Shown here in pieces: positions 35,969 to 47,865 of a DNA stretch of 64,000 nucleotides. Source of the stretch: Euonymus europaeus (lineage: Eukaryota; Streptophyta; Magnoliopsida; Celastrales; Celastraceae); the NCBI GenBank assembly GCA_963580455.1, contig OY756963.1, positions 22,711,555 through 22,775,554 on the forward strand, read 5' to 3'. The position numbers were made by a program, and so were the translations under genes. Below the pieces are notes generated by a model. That model worked only from the letters and a program-made list of their open reading frames with translations. It had not been told where the DNA came from and searched no databases. The first letter of the stretch is position 1. Each line of letters starts with the position of its first letter.

Positions 35969-36785
35969 AGGGATGGCAACGGGGCGGATCGGGCACAGAT
36001 CAGGGATGCCACGGTACCGCCCCACACATAAAACTCAACGACCACATCTGCCCCGCCCCGACCCGCGAGGCTGATTTTCCCAATCCCTGTTCGCCCCGCT
36101 CTGCCCCGCCCCAATCTGCGAGTCCCCGACACGTTACCCTTTTGGCTAATTGTTTACACTATTATCCTAATTATTTCCTAATATTATTGACATAACCATA
36201 ACTTAATAAATTCACTAAAGTCTAACTATGTATCCTAACCCTAAAGTCAAAATTCAAACTTTAAACTATAGTTCATAAATTATAAACTAAGAGATTCACA
36301 ATCCTAAACCCTTTAAATCTTTAATAAAAATAACATATTAAGTCTTCATCAAAACATGTAACATAAAGTTATAAAGTATAAACATCTCATGATTAATAAT
36401 ATATTAAATTCTTAACTTCTTAAACCTTCAAAACAATAAATTCAATATAAGTTATAAACATTTTATATCTCATGAGTCATTAGTCATGAAGTTATGATCT
36501 TAATACAAATATTAACTGCATAAGTAAACTATATGTGTCATATACTTATATTAATATATGTATAAATATCTTACATCTCCTAATATATATATATATATAT
36601 GCATTAATTTGTATATATACGGATCAGGTCACGGGACGGATCGGGGCAGAGCAAAGATTTGTCACCTCCTCGATCCGTGGTCGAGTCAAAAAACTTTAAT
36701 CCGTGTCCGCACCATTACTTGTTCGGATCGGATAATATCCGTGCGAATCGGGTCGGACGAATTAGGCACAAATTGCCATCCCTCG
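35969..36785. mobile_element. Short hAT-like element with GGGATGGCAA ends
   Basis: An 8-base direct repeat TGCTAGGT flanks it at 35961-35968 and 36786-36793. The ends AGGGATGGCAAC and (reverse complement) CGAGGGATGGCAATT are inverted copies. Subterminal DNA on both sides is rich in CGGGGC/GATCGGG and CCCCGCC motifs, while the middle is very AT-rich. It has no coding capacity. The 8-base duplication supports hAT mobilisation. The right end carries two extra bases beyond the shared end. Confidence 0.72.
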
Positions 36786-36793
36786 TGCTAGGT

Positions 36794-37171
36794 ACTGAAG
36801 CTTAAATGATAAGCAATCTACAGTCACTACCCAATCATGGATAATTGAGTAACTTAACATTAATAGAAAAAACCAAGATCCAACGGTACCCAGCGCATCA
36901 AATCCAGCTTCCACTTCCAGTTAAAACCCTATAATATCAGATTGATTAAAATACTTAGGGTACCCAATACAGAACCGTAGGCTCGAACCTTTCACAGTCG
37001 GATTCACCCATCCGTGCAAGGATCAAATATATATCAGAAAACACAGCAAAACAAATGCCAACAAGAAGAAGAAAACAAACAAACAACCGCCTCCAAGTGA
37101 CCACCATATCTTCTTCTCCAATTTTTCTTCCTCCTCAGTAAACTAAAATAGAGATTAAAGAGAAGAAAAAT
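36794..37171 (+). other. Promoter and leader of the next gene
   Basis: No coding sequence is seen. A/C-rich sequence at 37040-37100 resembles a plant 5' untranslated region. Confidence 0.35.
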
Positions 37172-38137
37172 ATGAGGCTGGCCTCAAAGCCCATATCGAG
37201 TCCGGGTCGGGCGGATAAGTTTCCCCCGCCATTGATGATGTTCTTGAGGACCAATGTTGGGAGCAGAAGCAGAGGGAGGTCACGTTCAAGCCCAATGTTT
37301 GTTCTGCGGAAGAAAAGCACCGCCATTGAGACTCAAGAGCCCTCATCTCCGAAGGTAAGTTGCATGGGTCAAGTTCGGGTCAGGCGGTCCAAACAATCTA
37401 CTCGACCTAGCCGGACCCAAACCCTCTGTCGACGCCGTTGCAGATGGATTCGGAACTCGCTGTCTTGCTACCATTTCAAGCGATTCAAAACGCCCAAGTC
37501 GGTAAGAACCGTTTGGCGCAAGTGGGTACTCTTCTTTCATGTGGATTTCAAGGGAAGAAGAAGCAAAACTAGAGAAGATTCTCCGAAATTTGAATCGAGA
37601 TTTGGGAACAAGAGCGAATATCTAGAGCGAGAAGATATAAAGGAAGCTAGTAGAGTATATGCATCGAATTCAATTTTTTCACCGCCAAAGAATGCTTTGT
37701 TGTTGACTAGAAGCCGATCTGCACCGTACAGGTCCTCATCGTTAGCGAGTAGATTTTGGGGCTCACCTTTAGCTGGTGAAGAAACGGAGCAGCAGAGACA
37801 AAAAGAACAGGAGACAGAGCAAGATGAGAACAGAGAAGACGAGAATCCCACATCAAATACAGAGTCCCTAAGCGAAGATTCAGGTCCAAATTCGAGAACG
37901 GATCCGGAAATGAAGCCAAAGATCGTAAAATTCATAGACTTTGATGGTTCAGAATCAGAATCAATTAGAGAAAGATTCTCTAGTGACGCGAGAATTGAAG
38001 AAGTGAAAACGACGGAGGAGTTTGAGACTGCACGGCCTTCGATACTCACACGGTGTAAATCAGAGCCGGCGAGAATTACAGCGGCTCTCGATCCAGAGTT
38101 GAGCTTCTGGAAGAAAGGAAGGTTGGGTTTCACGTGA
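37172..38137 (+). CDS. Intronless Arg/Ser-rich plant protein of unknown function (protamine P1-like annotation)
   Basis: A single open frame of 321 residues starts MRLASKPISSPGRADKFPPP. The N-terminal half is strongly basic (Arg/Ser/Cys, e.g. SRSRGRSRSSPMFVLRKK and TLCRRRCRW). The middle has LLTRSRSAPYRSSSLASRFW, then an acidic Glu/Asp/Gln-rich stretch (about 205-245). The end carries LTRCKSEPARITAALDPELS and a basic tail. The two RS(A/E)P-containing segments look like phosphorylation or docking motifs. Plant relatives are conserved at both ends but lack a known function; one is annotated as a protamine P1 family protein because of the Arg-rich start. A nuclear location is possible from charge only. 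A long antisense frame (37537-38133) is a shadow. Confidence 0.85.
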   Translation: MRLASKPISSPGRADKFPPPLMMFLRTNVGSRSRGRSRSSPMFVLRKKSTAIETQEPSSPKVSCMGQVRVRRSKQSTRPSRTQTLCRRRCRWIRNSLSCYHFKRFKTPKSVRTVWRKWVLFFHVDFKGRRSKTREDSPKFESRFGNKSEYLEREDIKEASRVYASNSIFSPPKNALLLTRSRSAPYRSSSLASRFWGSPLAGEETEQQRQKEQETEQDENREDENPTSNTESLSEDSGPNSRTDPEMKPKIVKFIDFDGSESESIRERFSSDARIEEVKTTEEFETARPSILTRCKSEPARITAALDPELSFWKKGRLGFT

Positions 38138-40036
38138 CTGATTTAATTGTTTAATTTAAACATTTTAATTTTTTGACAACTTAATTGAATTATAGATAAA
38201 TAATAATTACAACAGTATTAGTTGTTAAATTTACACACAGCTGCAGGAGAGAATCTCTATAGGTGGCTGTATTTATTAAAGAAAACTCCTTTTTAACATG
38301 TTTGGTTCATGAAACTTTTTTGTGCATTTTGTTGTTTGTAATTCAAATCTTCTTTCGATACTCTGACCAAACTTTTTAAAAAGTTCAAACTTATTTGGTG
38401 GGATGTTTACATCAATTTATATTCGGAGATTATTTTCTACATCGGCTTATACCCTAATAGATATATTCTTATTTTAATAAATCTATATTCCGTACGTTGT
38501 GGAAATAAATCTACATTGGGTATATTGTGGTGAGATGGCTCACTCTAATTTTTTTTTTTTTTTGAGACACAGAATTTACACATCAAACGATACTGTGCTG
38601 TCAGTAGAGCATCTACCTATCAGCCAAAGCCGGAGACTGGATGCTAGTAGATTTCTTCTTGTATAAATATTGAATGATGCATGTGTTGTATTAATAAGCA
38701 TAGTTTCTCAATTAAAGACAGAAAATATTGTGTAGATAATAACTCTATAGTTAGCGTTACCATATCATCATCATCGAGATAGCATTTATAAAAAAAAATC
38801 CAAAAGAAAGTTTGAGATCGACCACATGAATCTATGAGAAAAATCAAAGAGAATTCAATTACATATTCTGTATAAAGATGTATATATGCCGCTTAGAAAT
38901 TTGTAGTCATCAACTCTACAATTTGCTGCTTAGACCCACTTCAGTGCTCTTCACTTTAGGATCCATTCCAAAAACTAGAAACTAAATTAGGGTTCTTGAT
39001 TGCTGCAATAACCACACAGAGTCTGCTTCCAAAACTATGTTGCCATACCCTCTTATCAGTTGCTTCTTTATGGCCTCAGACAACCTGGCTGGGTTCGGGT
39101 TCGTTGCCTAACTTGTGAAGTGTTTACCTAATAAAACTGGATTGTTGAGCCAATATTATAATAGAAATACCTGGTGCCTGGAAATAGCTTTGGAAGTAGA
39201 ATTGGGCATGTCACATATAGGAACTAGTTCTTGTGTGGAGTTTAACATAGACTTTTGTTTGTTTCACATCGCACTGGTAAAGGGGGGCTTTCCAGTTGTG
39301 GGCCAAACACTCCTCAGCTTGGAGCCATTGCGAATGAGTTGAGTGGCCACACAGTACTGATACACAGCATTTTCCTTGTTTAATGATTACAAATTATGAT
39401 AAGAGTAAGTGAAAAATGTGACCCTAGTGCAATTCCAAGAGCTGAAAGTGTGATGGAATCTCTCATAGAGTACTGTTTAGTCTGCTTTTTGACTTCTTGT
39501 ATATCTTTTTTATAATCCATCTAATGATCAGACTGATGTTTTGTTTGCCAAAGAAAATTCGAGTATTTGATTGAAAATAAGTACCTGTTCTCTTAAATGT
39601 CCCACATCAGTTTGATAGAAACAAAACAATATATGATTTCTCTCCTTGGCACTTGAAAACCACCTTTTAATAACAGACAAAACCAGTGATCCTCAAGTGA
39701 AGTGGAGTGGAGTGGAGTGGATTGGATTCGATTGGACCAAATTACATCACTCACTAATCAAATCAATGTTGTGTAATTATATTAGGGTAATTAAGAGTGG
39801 AGTGTTACAAGGAGTTGTTGGTCTCGGATGGCCACATGTACACTCTTTAGAATCTCGAACTAAAACAAATTTGAATGTTTCAACCCTCCACACACTTTAG
39901 GATGTGTAGGAAAATAAGTGTTTATCTAAGAAAGATATGCCTTTAGATCGCGGTTAAAGGGAGAATTTGTGTTATGAAGTTATGGTATTGATATTTGAAA
40001 ACATGAACAAAAACCATGCAAGGAAGGTAAGGAAGG
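38138..40036. other. Intergenic DNA with a short GTGGA repeat
   Basis: No gene is seen. A (GTGGA)n-like run lies at 39701-39727. A T15-like run sits near 38550-38564. Confidence 0.45.
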
Positions 40037-40763
40037 TGATGATGTCAAAAATTGTCTGTCCAAGTTGGAGACCAATCAGTTCGGTCAGACTCAAAATAGC
40101 TGAGCTGGACGTCCTACACAACAAGCGAACGTAAGCTATGAGGGACCCCGAATTGTTTCGGGGACCCCGCTCCGACGCTCAACTCAGTAGGGTAATTCAC
40201 AGTTGGGAGAGATCGGTCTCTGAGAGCTCTCTCAACTTAAACAACAGCAATGCAAGTTGTGATTCAAATTTTATCTGTTGAGTATAACTCCTTTTATAGG
40301 GACTTAGAAAGTCCTAATTCACATATGAATGATCTTCTTCACTTCTTTATTTGAGCGTTTTTATCGGAGTCATAATCCCTTTGAGTCTCTATTCCTTGTG
40401 CGGATAAGACTCCTAAGAGAAATGATGGATCTTATTGGGACCCAGCTTTGACCGATCGACCTATCTGTCCAAGGGCCACAAGTTATGAGATGTTGCGCAA
40501 TGGCCAAACCAACCTAACCATCTATCCAAGAGACACATGTTATGAGGAAGTGCTGGCGGCTGAACCGATCCGTAGAGCATGACCGACCGAACTAACAGAA
40601 AGTCTCAAGACACAAATTGTGGAGTTGACCCAAAGAGAGATTGACCGACTGAACCGAACTGTTTGTATTGCTTAATACCGGCCGGTCCGTCAAAGCTCCC
40701 TTTGAGCCGTCCGAGGTGAAATATTACCACAATTTCATTGGTCGGATCATTCTAACCACATCA
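40037..40763 (-). mobile_element. Solo LTR of an LTR retrotransposon
   Basis: A 727-base unit begins TGATG and ends CATCA, as LTRs do, and is flanked by GAAGG (40032-40036) and GAAGA (40764-40768), a 4-of-5 target duplication. It contains GGGGACCCCG and CTCCGACGCTCAA phrases often seen in plant LTRs. On the minus strand a TATAAAAG box lies at about 40291-40298, so transcription would have run right to left. No internal retrotransposon domain adjoins it, so the rest was probably lost by recombination between LTRs. Confidence 0.6.
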
Positions 40764-43673
40764 GAAGAAATTGGAGCAGAATGATTTATCAGAGATAGAT
40801 CTTCCTGGGCCAAAAAAGCTGGCTCTATGCAGATGCCAGGCAAGTCCAAGGTTTAGAGCAATTCACAGTAGTGTATTGTCCCATCAAATCAAATCAAGAT
40901 CAGTGGACTGTGGACCCCTTCTCATTAACGAATTAGGACCAACTGGATAATTGACCCCCGGCCACCATGTTCCCTTCCTTTTCGGATAACTCAAATTTCA
41001 TCAAATGACCATTAACTGCATTGTTATAATTTCTCTCTCGTTAATATCCCATTTTTACCATGATATGAGAGTTAAAGACTCGATCTTGAACGATTTCTAT
41101 CCATGTACATATGTTGGGCCTCACATATTTGAAACTTGTATCATTGATTAGGTATAAGTCATCATGTGATTTATTAGTAAGATTTAATCACTCTCAATCA
41201 AGAATAAGAATAAAACTGTACACGCCTTATGATCAGAGCAGACAATATCTCTTCGTATTGTTTAGATTGGATTTATGCGGTACTCTCATGAGTGTCTGAT
41301 TTATAACATATCTTTCCTTTTGTTTTTAGTATTTCATAAATTATAATACCATGTGCTTATTACATGAAAAATTAGTATCATGATTGGAAGGAATAAGGAA
41401 CCGTGAATGTACTCTACTGGTTCGAAGGGGAAGTACATTCATGGGGAGTTGAGGTTAAAGGTGCGAATGCAAGCTATTGATTAATTAATGCAGCTTGCAG
41501 CTACTATATGTGTGTATATATATATATACATATATACGAAATAGGGACCATTCCGATCCTGCAGCAGCTTAGCTGTTGATGTCGGCCAAAACCAGACATG
41601 CATATATTTATCTATGATGTGTCTACACTTTCATCTTCTGATAAGTGATAACAACAGTGCAGTGGCAAACCCAATAATATTTATGAGAGTTATTCTTCAG
41701 TGGATCATGAGATTGGATCTTAGGATCTGCATCGACTTGTTCAACTTCTCAAAAGATAATCCAACAGATTAAAGCTACGAGAAATTAAGCGATCGTAGGA
41801 GAGGCAGAGACCCACAGCTAAGCATAACATTCGTAAAAACAACATCACGTACAAACCCTAAGAGAGAAGGGCAGCACTTAGGAAACGACACCGTATTGAT
41901 AAAAACGCAGAAGGAAGAAATAGTATTAACAAAACGACAATACTGATATCTTCTTCCTTACACTACTGACTAGTGTCATGGTGGTGACTTCTTCCCACAA
42001 ATTCCAATGTCAAAGATTTTAGAGATGATTAGATGCAAGCCTACCCCCACATGTTTGTTATGATTGTAAATTAACCACACAATCTCTTTTAACCGCGGTC
42101 ACCATACATAGTAATATCTATCATCATCTTGATCAATGAGACCAGTGATTTAACATTCCGACAACACATTTCAATTTTTTTTTTCGTTCTTTTCTCCCTT
42201 GACCATTATCTTTTCAAAGACCTTTTTTTAATAACCGAAAACGAAGTAAGTTTGTCTTTTTGACAACTGAAATCGGATATCACTTAATCACATGATAAAT
42301 TAGACCAACGTCTAACGCGTGATCAGAGAGATATTACTTTCGTTGATAATCAAATTTTGGACCTCTCAAATTTATACGGTTTGATTTTAGAGAGATTCAT
42401 CAATTAGGTTATTACTAATGTAGTTTTCACTATATGAAAAGATTATAAGACTGAGGTCGATGAAACAAATGTCGTGAATTTTCACAATTATATATCTTAA
42501 GGGCCTTTTTGGATGCCATGATAGCCTTTGGATTAATTGGATTCATATTAGATCTTCAATATAACATGCATGACAACATATATAGAAAGAAAAAGAGTTG
42601 GAAGAGAGAAGGAAACTCCAGCTATTGAAGCTAAATATATTGGGATGTCCCTCGTCAAAATGGACATTGATAGTAAGTCTCACATATATGGACTGTCTAG
42701 CTAGAAATTCATAAATATTTTGAAACTCAAAATCCAGAGAAACAAATTTATAAATACAAATATATAAAAGCCTAAAGAACTTTAATATATATATATAATT
42801 CTTCTGTAAGGACGTTGTTATCCTGGCTAAAAAAATTATATATTTTTAAGCCATTATATCTAACTAAATGACAGATTAAAGTTGCTTTAGATTTTAGGGG
42901 TAGGGTTTACCATTTAAGAAAAAAGTTAGGATTTAGTTTTTAAGGTTTAAACTTCTAGAATTTAGGGTTTAGTATCAATCGTTTGGTCAGATACATTAAT
43001 AACTTAAAATAGAGGTACTTTACCTAAAACAATATTTTCATTATTGCGGAACGAATATATGTAGAAATTCTTCTATGAGATCCTAACGTTTGGAGTTCAA
43101 AATATATATATTTTAATTTAGAAATTTTATATTTATATTTTGGTGGGTTATACGAATATGATGATATTTTTATTCGAAACAAAAAATCAAATTCACTATG
43201 AAAAAGTGTGATAATTTTGGATTGTTAGATATAAAACAAAAGACGTTTTGTGTATTTTTCAATTGCATTTGATTTTTTTTTTCAAACAGAAATTATATCG
43301 TTAGATTTATAAAACCGATCAAATGCTAATATAATTCTGACAATTGTTTTTAAAACCGATCTTAAAAGTCAGTATCTCATTTTATAACCTATGACCGAGA
43401 TTTTTTTTCTTCTTCATTTTAGAACCTGGAAGGGGATTTATTTATTTTGTTTGTGGGGTATATATGTATATATAATATGGTATAATTGGGGGTATGTTGT
43501 GGTTCCACCATTAATTCTCCAACCCAACACATCTACATCCATGCCTTGCAACTTATTGGTGTGCCGACCATGACGGTTTCAAATACCAAAAGTTGAACCA
43601 TGTCAAATACCTAAACTGTCCCTGCTCTGCTGTGCTTCTTCCGTGACTCTAGGTCTCATGAAATATCTCCTCC
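40764..43673. other. Intergenic DNA, nothing recognised
   Basis: AT-rich, with TA runs near 41515-41535 and 42785-42800. TTTAGGG-like words at 42890-42970 are isolated. No gene signature found. Confidence 0.45.
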
Positions 43674-43683
43674 TTTATATATA
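43674..43683 (+). promoter_or_regulatory. TATA box of the small peptide gene
   Basis: TTTATATATA lies 81 bases before the start codon at 43764, a normal plant spacing for a TATA box plus a short leader. Confidence 0.5.
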
Positions 43684-43763
43684 CACACACATACGGATAA
43701 ATAAAGTGTCCTGTATACGCACCTTACAGGTTATGAGAGATAATCCCCATCTTGCGATCTCCC

Positions 43764-44286
43764 ATGAAGCCCAAGCCAATCTTTCTCTTGTTTCTCTTAC
43801 TCATCATACCTTTCATCGCAAGAGGTTTGTACATCTGACTGTACTTTCTCTGCAATTTTTAGCTGATTTGGGTTTATATATGTGTGTGTGTGTGTGTGTT
43901 AGGTGGATCGGATCATGCGTTGGATTCTGAAGAACAAATGTATGAGATTGATTACAGAGGACCAGAGACTCATTCAGCAATTCCTCCACCGATTCATCAT
44001 TCTCATGGAAATAACCAGCCTCTGACTCATGGACAAACCGATGCAGCACGTCCCCTCCACTCCAAGACAAGTCGCAAAACTATAACAAATTATGTGAGAT
44101 CCCTTGATTTTATAACCTTTATTTCATATATCAATTTTGATGCATATATTGGGTAAGATCTGTATACATCTTACATGTACCAAACTCCGTCAGCTATATA
44201 TATATATACACCGACGGTTTTGTTTATCTATTGACGACTTGCTTGTGGGGGATTTTAATTTGCAGGGCAAGAAAGTTCATGGATGA
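43764..44286 (+). CDS. Small secreted peptide precursor with a DYRGPETH motif
   Basis: Three exons (43764-43824, 43903-44093, 44266-44286) give 90 residues, with GT-AG introns that keep frame. Residues 1-20 (MKPKPIFLLFLLLIIPFIA) are a clear signal peptide. The mature part is hydrophilic: an acidic EEQMYEIDYRGPETHSAIPP segment followed by Pro/His/Asn-rich sequence and a basic tail ending GKKVHG. The acidic residues before DY fit the target of plant tyrosylprotein sulfotransferase, and the downstream Pro-Pro-Pro could be hydroxylated, as in signalling peptides. It does not match CLE, CEP, RGF, PSK, PSY or CIF motifs that I know. Function is unknown and peptide activity is inference. The polypyrimidine and (TG)n tract before exon 2 forms the acceptor. 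Confidence 0.72.
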
Positions 44287-46218
44287 GCAAGTTTTTGGTA
44301 GCTGCCCACTCCGAGAGAAGTAATTAATTAGTTTATGCTGTTTTTAGTGATGATTACAGTGTAGTTCATCTATCTTAGGTCTACTATTACCAAATGTTAG
44401 TATTACATGAAAATTTGTAGTCTTGTATCATTGGAGAGCCATGTCTGATCAAACATTTACATGCATGCATGTGTTTAATTAATTCCTTGTGAGATCTAGA
44501 TTTCTTCTATTATATTTTGTTTTTGTTTTTGAGATGGAGTGATTAATTAATTATACCTTTAGATTACCTATTTCTTATGAAACTCAATTTACTAAGTAAT
44601 TTCATCAATCAAATATACATGTCAATTTGAGGACAGAAAAAAGTTTATTTGTTATTGCAAAATGGTGGGCATGTGCGATCAGCATATGTAGCAACCTTTT
44701 GGGCGTGATCATAAGAGTATTCACCAACTACGAAATTTCTAATTTAAATTATATTTACCGTCGTTAGGGCAAGTCCGTCACCATAACCCTAGTGTGACAA
44801 TCACATACTAAAGTGTTTTATCTTTTGGAGAATGTATGGAACATATGTAGTACGCCACTAGATTTTTGCAAGAACGGGTGCCATGCCTTTCTTTGGTGGA
44901 CCATAAACGTGTGCCAGCAAGGATCATTAATTATTTTTTTCCTCCTAATTAATGCCTTCGAATTAGCTGGGTCGGGCAGATAAATTCGCACCCATTTTTG
45001 AAGGAAAAAACAATATAAAATTGTGAATAATAGAATGATTGAGAACCACAGAGCCAAAATCACTAAGTGACTAAATTGGGGAGTGGTTGAATATTTCTAT
45101 TTAATTGTGAAGTACTCATTACTCTTTTTATCCGATCGAATTCAACGTGATATTGCTAGCTAAATAGCCTAAGCAACATAATCATCACATCAATCTATAT
45201 CGCAAATGACAAAACAAATGTAAAATGCTAATAACCATACACACACACATTGCAATATATCTGTGGAACCATTTGGATATGAATGATTGTTTTTCTGGTC
45301 AAATCATATTTATGAGATTGGACAACCTAACAGAATGACATGATTAAATTATTTGGCACTTAATTTTTTATGAATAAGATTATAATGCAAAATAATCACT
45401 ATATTTATTTTTATTTTTTCAAAGATTAAATTATGTGTCCATCTACGATTGATTGATGATATGTCGATGGAGCCACCAGCAACCTGCAAGGAGTAGAGAA
45501 ATAACAGTCGTCAAAATTTTTGATACCAGGATGAAGTCTTCTATCGAACCTCTGGTCGGTTAATAGTTCAGCAGCACGACAGCAAGTCCTTGAATAACTT
45601 ATATTAGGATTAAAAGGGTCTCCATGATTCAGGGAAAGATGGTAACTAAACTGAATGAATGATGATGCTACAGGCAATCCAGTAATCGTATACGATCAAT
45701 AAATGATGTACAGATGATCATCAGTTTTCCTATAAGAGACATACTAAGCTGAATCTAACTTTCAACTGGAAGATCCAAATTGAGTAGCTCAGTGACCAAA
45801 TAGCCAAGAAAAATCCACACAGAACCATTGATCCCGAACACTACTGTGCCAAAGAGATGTACCACCAGCAATTTCTGTGAACGACCTTACCAAGTAGTAG
45901 AAAATGTCGATCCATTTGGTTGCTTCCCATCTATTTGAATTTTTAAACAGCCGACTTTAGATGTTTAGGGAAGCAATCAAATGAGGCGGCATTCTTAAAG
46001 ATGAGCGAACAATAAGCAAATGTCGAGAAACAAGCTGCATTATACCTTCTGCTTTAGTATGGGATTTCACTTCTACTTATGAGGCTAATGTTCTGGCGTA
46101 CAAACTAAAGATGAGCGACAACAAGGCCGACTATATAGAGTTCAAAGTTCAAACACCGACAACTTTTTTTGGCAGAACAGTTTAACAGTGGAGAAACTGA
46201 GAAAACAAGCCTTCATTT
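44287..46218. other. Intergenic DNA, nothing recognised
   Basis: No domain, RNA gene or repeat boundary recognised. A 81-codon antisense frame at 44818-45063 shows no family features and is probably chance. Confidence 0.45.
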
Positions 46219-47865
46219 CTACTCCCCTGGTGCTGATACACCTTGCTTCAGTTTCTCCCTCTTCATCTTCTTCTTAGAAATTGGCTTTTTCTTTCTTGGA
46301 GGTAGAGTCTTCTGCGCTTGCAGGTACAAAACGTAATTCCCCACAAAGAATGCAAGTAGAATCCCCCCAACAACCAGCAAGACAATCAATCCCGGATTGA
46401 AGCCTTTGGTTTCAGCAGCCTGAATGAGATTTCCATGTTGTTACAACAAGTAAACACACTATGATCACATTAACTTTAACAAAATAAGACGACTATAGTC
46501 CTTTTAAGTACAAGATTCCAGGCACAAACATTCAGTACAAGGTGCATCCATTAAGTATAACAACTATGTAACAAAATAATAACAGAATAAGGCTCTTGAT
46601 CTTAATATACTACCCTAAGCAGCTATGAAAGGAAAGAGATCACCCTGACAAGGCAGAGCGCAATGGACACAAAATACAAAGCTATAGACAAAAGTGAAAC
46701 CAGCTGAAAGATAGGCTTAATTTGACTTAAACAAACATGACAAGGAATCTCACTGGTGAAAGTCTTGATGGGCAAGTGATTGTTTTATCTTACAAGAATA
46801 ATGATCCAATCATCTAGTGACCTCTTTTGTAATTTAGCATATTCAAAGAAAATGTGTATTTGCATTCAAACAACCACAATTTACCACGCAAATGTAAGTT
46901 TTACCTAGTGAATGGCTCAATGAATATGACTATCTTGGAACAATGAAATTACCACAGACACACACGCGTAAACATTGATGCATTTAACTTTATAAACATT
47001 CAATGCAGTGGCCAAAAACTAAACCCCATGATTACATGGTTACACCTCAACTCACTCTGTACTTAACCTTTTTCTTACTATAACAAAACCTAAGGCAAGA
47101 CACGAAACTAACATGTCCAATCCAATGCCGATTACCAACACAAACTCAATTGGAAAACTTTGCCAGAAATTTGTGCTAAAACTATTGCTAGTTCCATTGA
47201 AATCTGGGAAGATAAGATCACATCAATCCAACAAAATATTGTGTTACACCCTAAATTAAAAACCCATGATGTACACGTTGATATCTAAAAATTTTGGTTA
47301 ATGACACAGTAAAGAACTTAACATTCATCAATGGAGCGAGTCAAATAGCCAATTATTCCTAAAGTTCAATCCAGTTACGTATGTGAAAGTGAAGTCAACT
47401 GTAAAATAACCTAAAAACAATAGGTCCACAATTCAAACAATTCTCTAAGCTGAGACATGTTTAAACTTCCTCAGAAAACAAATTTCTTAGCAACCAAACA
47501 TAAGCTAATCGTCACATTCCACAAAAGGATAGCACGCAAATCTAGCAATCAAGATACAATTTAATCCATACATGAACAAACCACCACAATTATCACGTTA
47601 CAATACAAGAATGACAAAATAAAACATTCAAATACTGAATTCTCCAATCATAGTAGAAATTAGTACGATAACATCAACATAGTCGCGGACTGAGAACGTT
47701 GAAACCAGATCTTAGCATGAAAAACCTAAATCCGATTCGGATCGACACAGATCTCCAAAAATCAATAGAGAAACAAGAGAGAGATCATAATATTTATGTA
47801 CGAGAAGGTACCATCCGCTCAAATGAAGGAGGAATCTTATCAGAGGACTCGAAATCGTCGCTCAT
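46219..47865 (-). CDS. S1FA-like protein (annotated DNA-binding, with a membrane segment)
   Basis: Two minus-strand exons give 84 residues: 47812-47865 and 46219-46419, separated by a 1,392-base GT-AG intron in phase 0. Exon 1 encodes [18 protein letters not shown]. Exon 2 begins [19 protein letters not shown] and continues through a hydrophobic stretch (about 29-52), then [20 protein letters not shown] and the end QGVSAPGE. S1FA was described in spinach as a small factor binding the negative element of the RPS1 promoter, with the basic C-terminal part as DNA-binding domain and nuclear signal. The strong membrane-like helix is shared by the family and fits that role poorly. Some relatives have extra residues (such as GNVIKDAE) between the two parts, so a small middle exon in the intron cannot be ruled out. 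Confidence 0.9.

Noticed and set aside
37537..38133. 198-codon minus-strand frame
   Set aside because: Antisense to the Arg-rich protein; a by-product of its codon bias.
42885..42975. Scattered TTTAGGG words suggesting an interstitial telomere
   Set aside because: Only isolated words with no tandem run.
44818..45063. 81-codon minus-strand frame with a hydrophobic start
   Set aside because: No similarity to known families and AT-driven hydrophobicity; no splice or promoter support.
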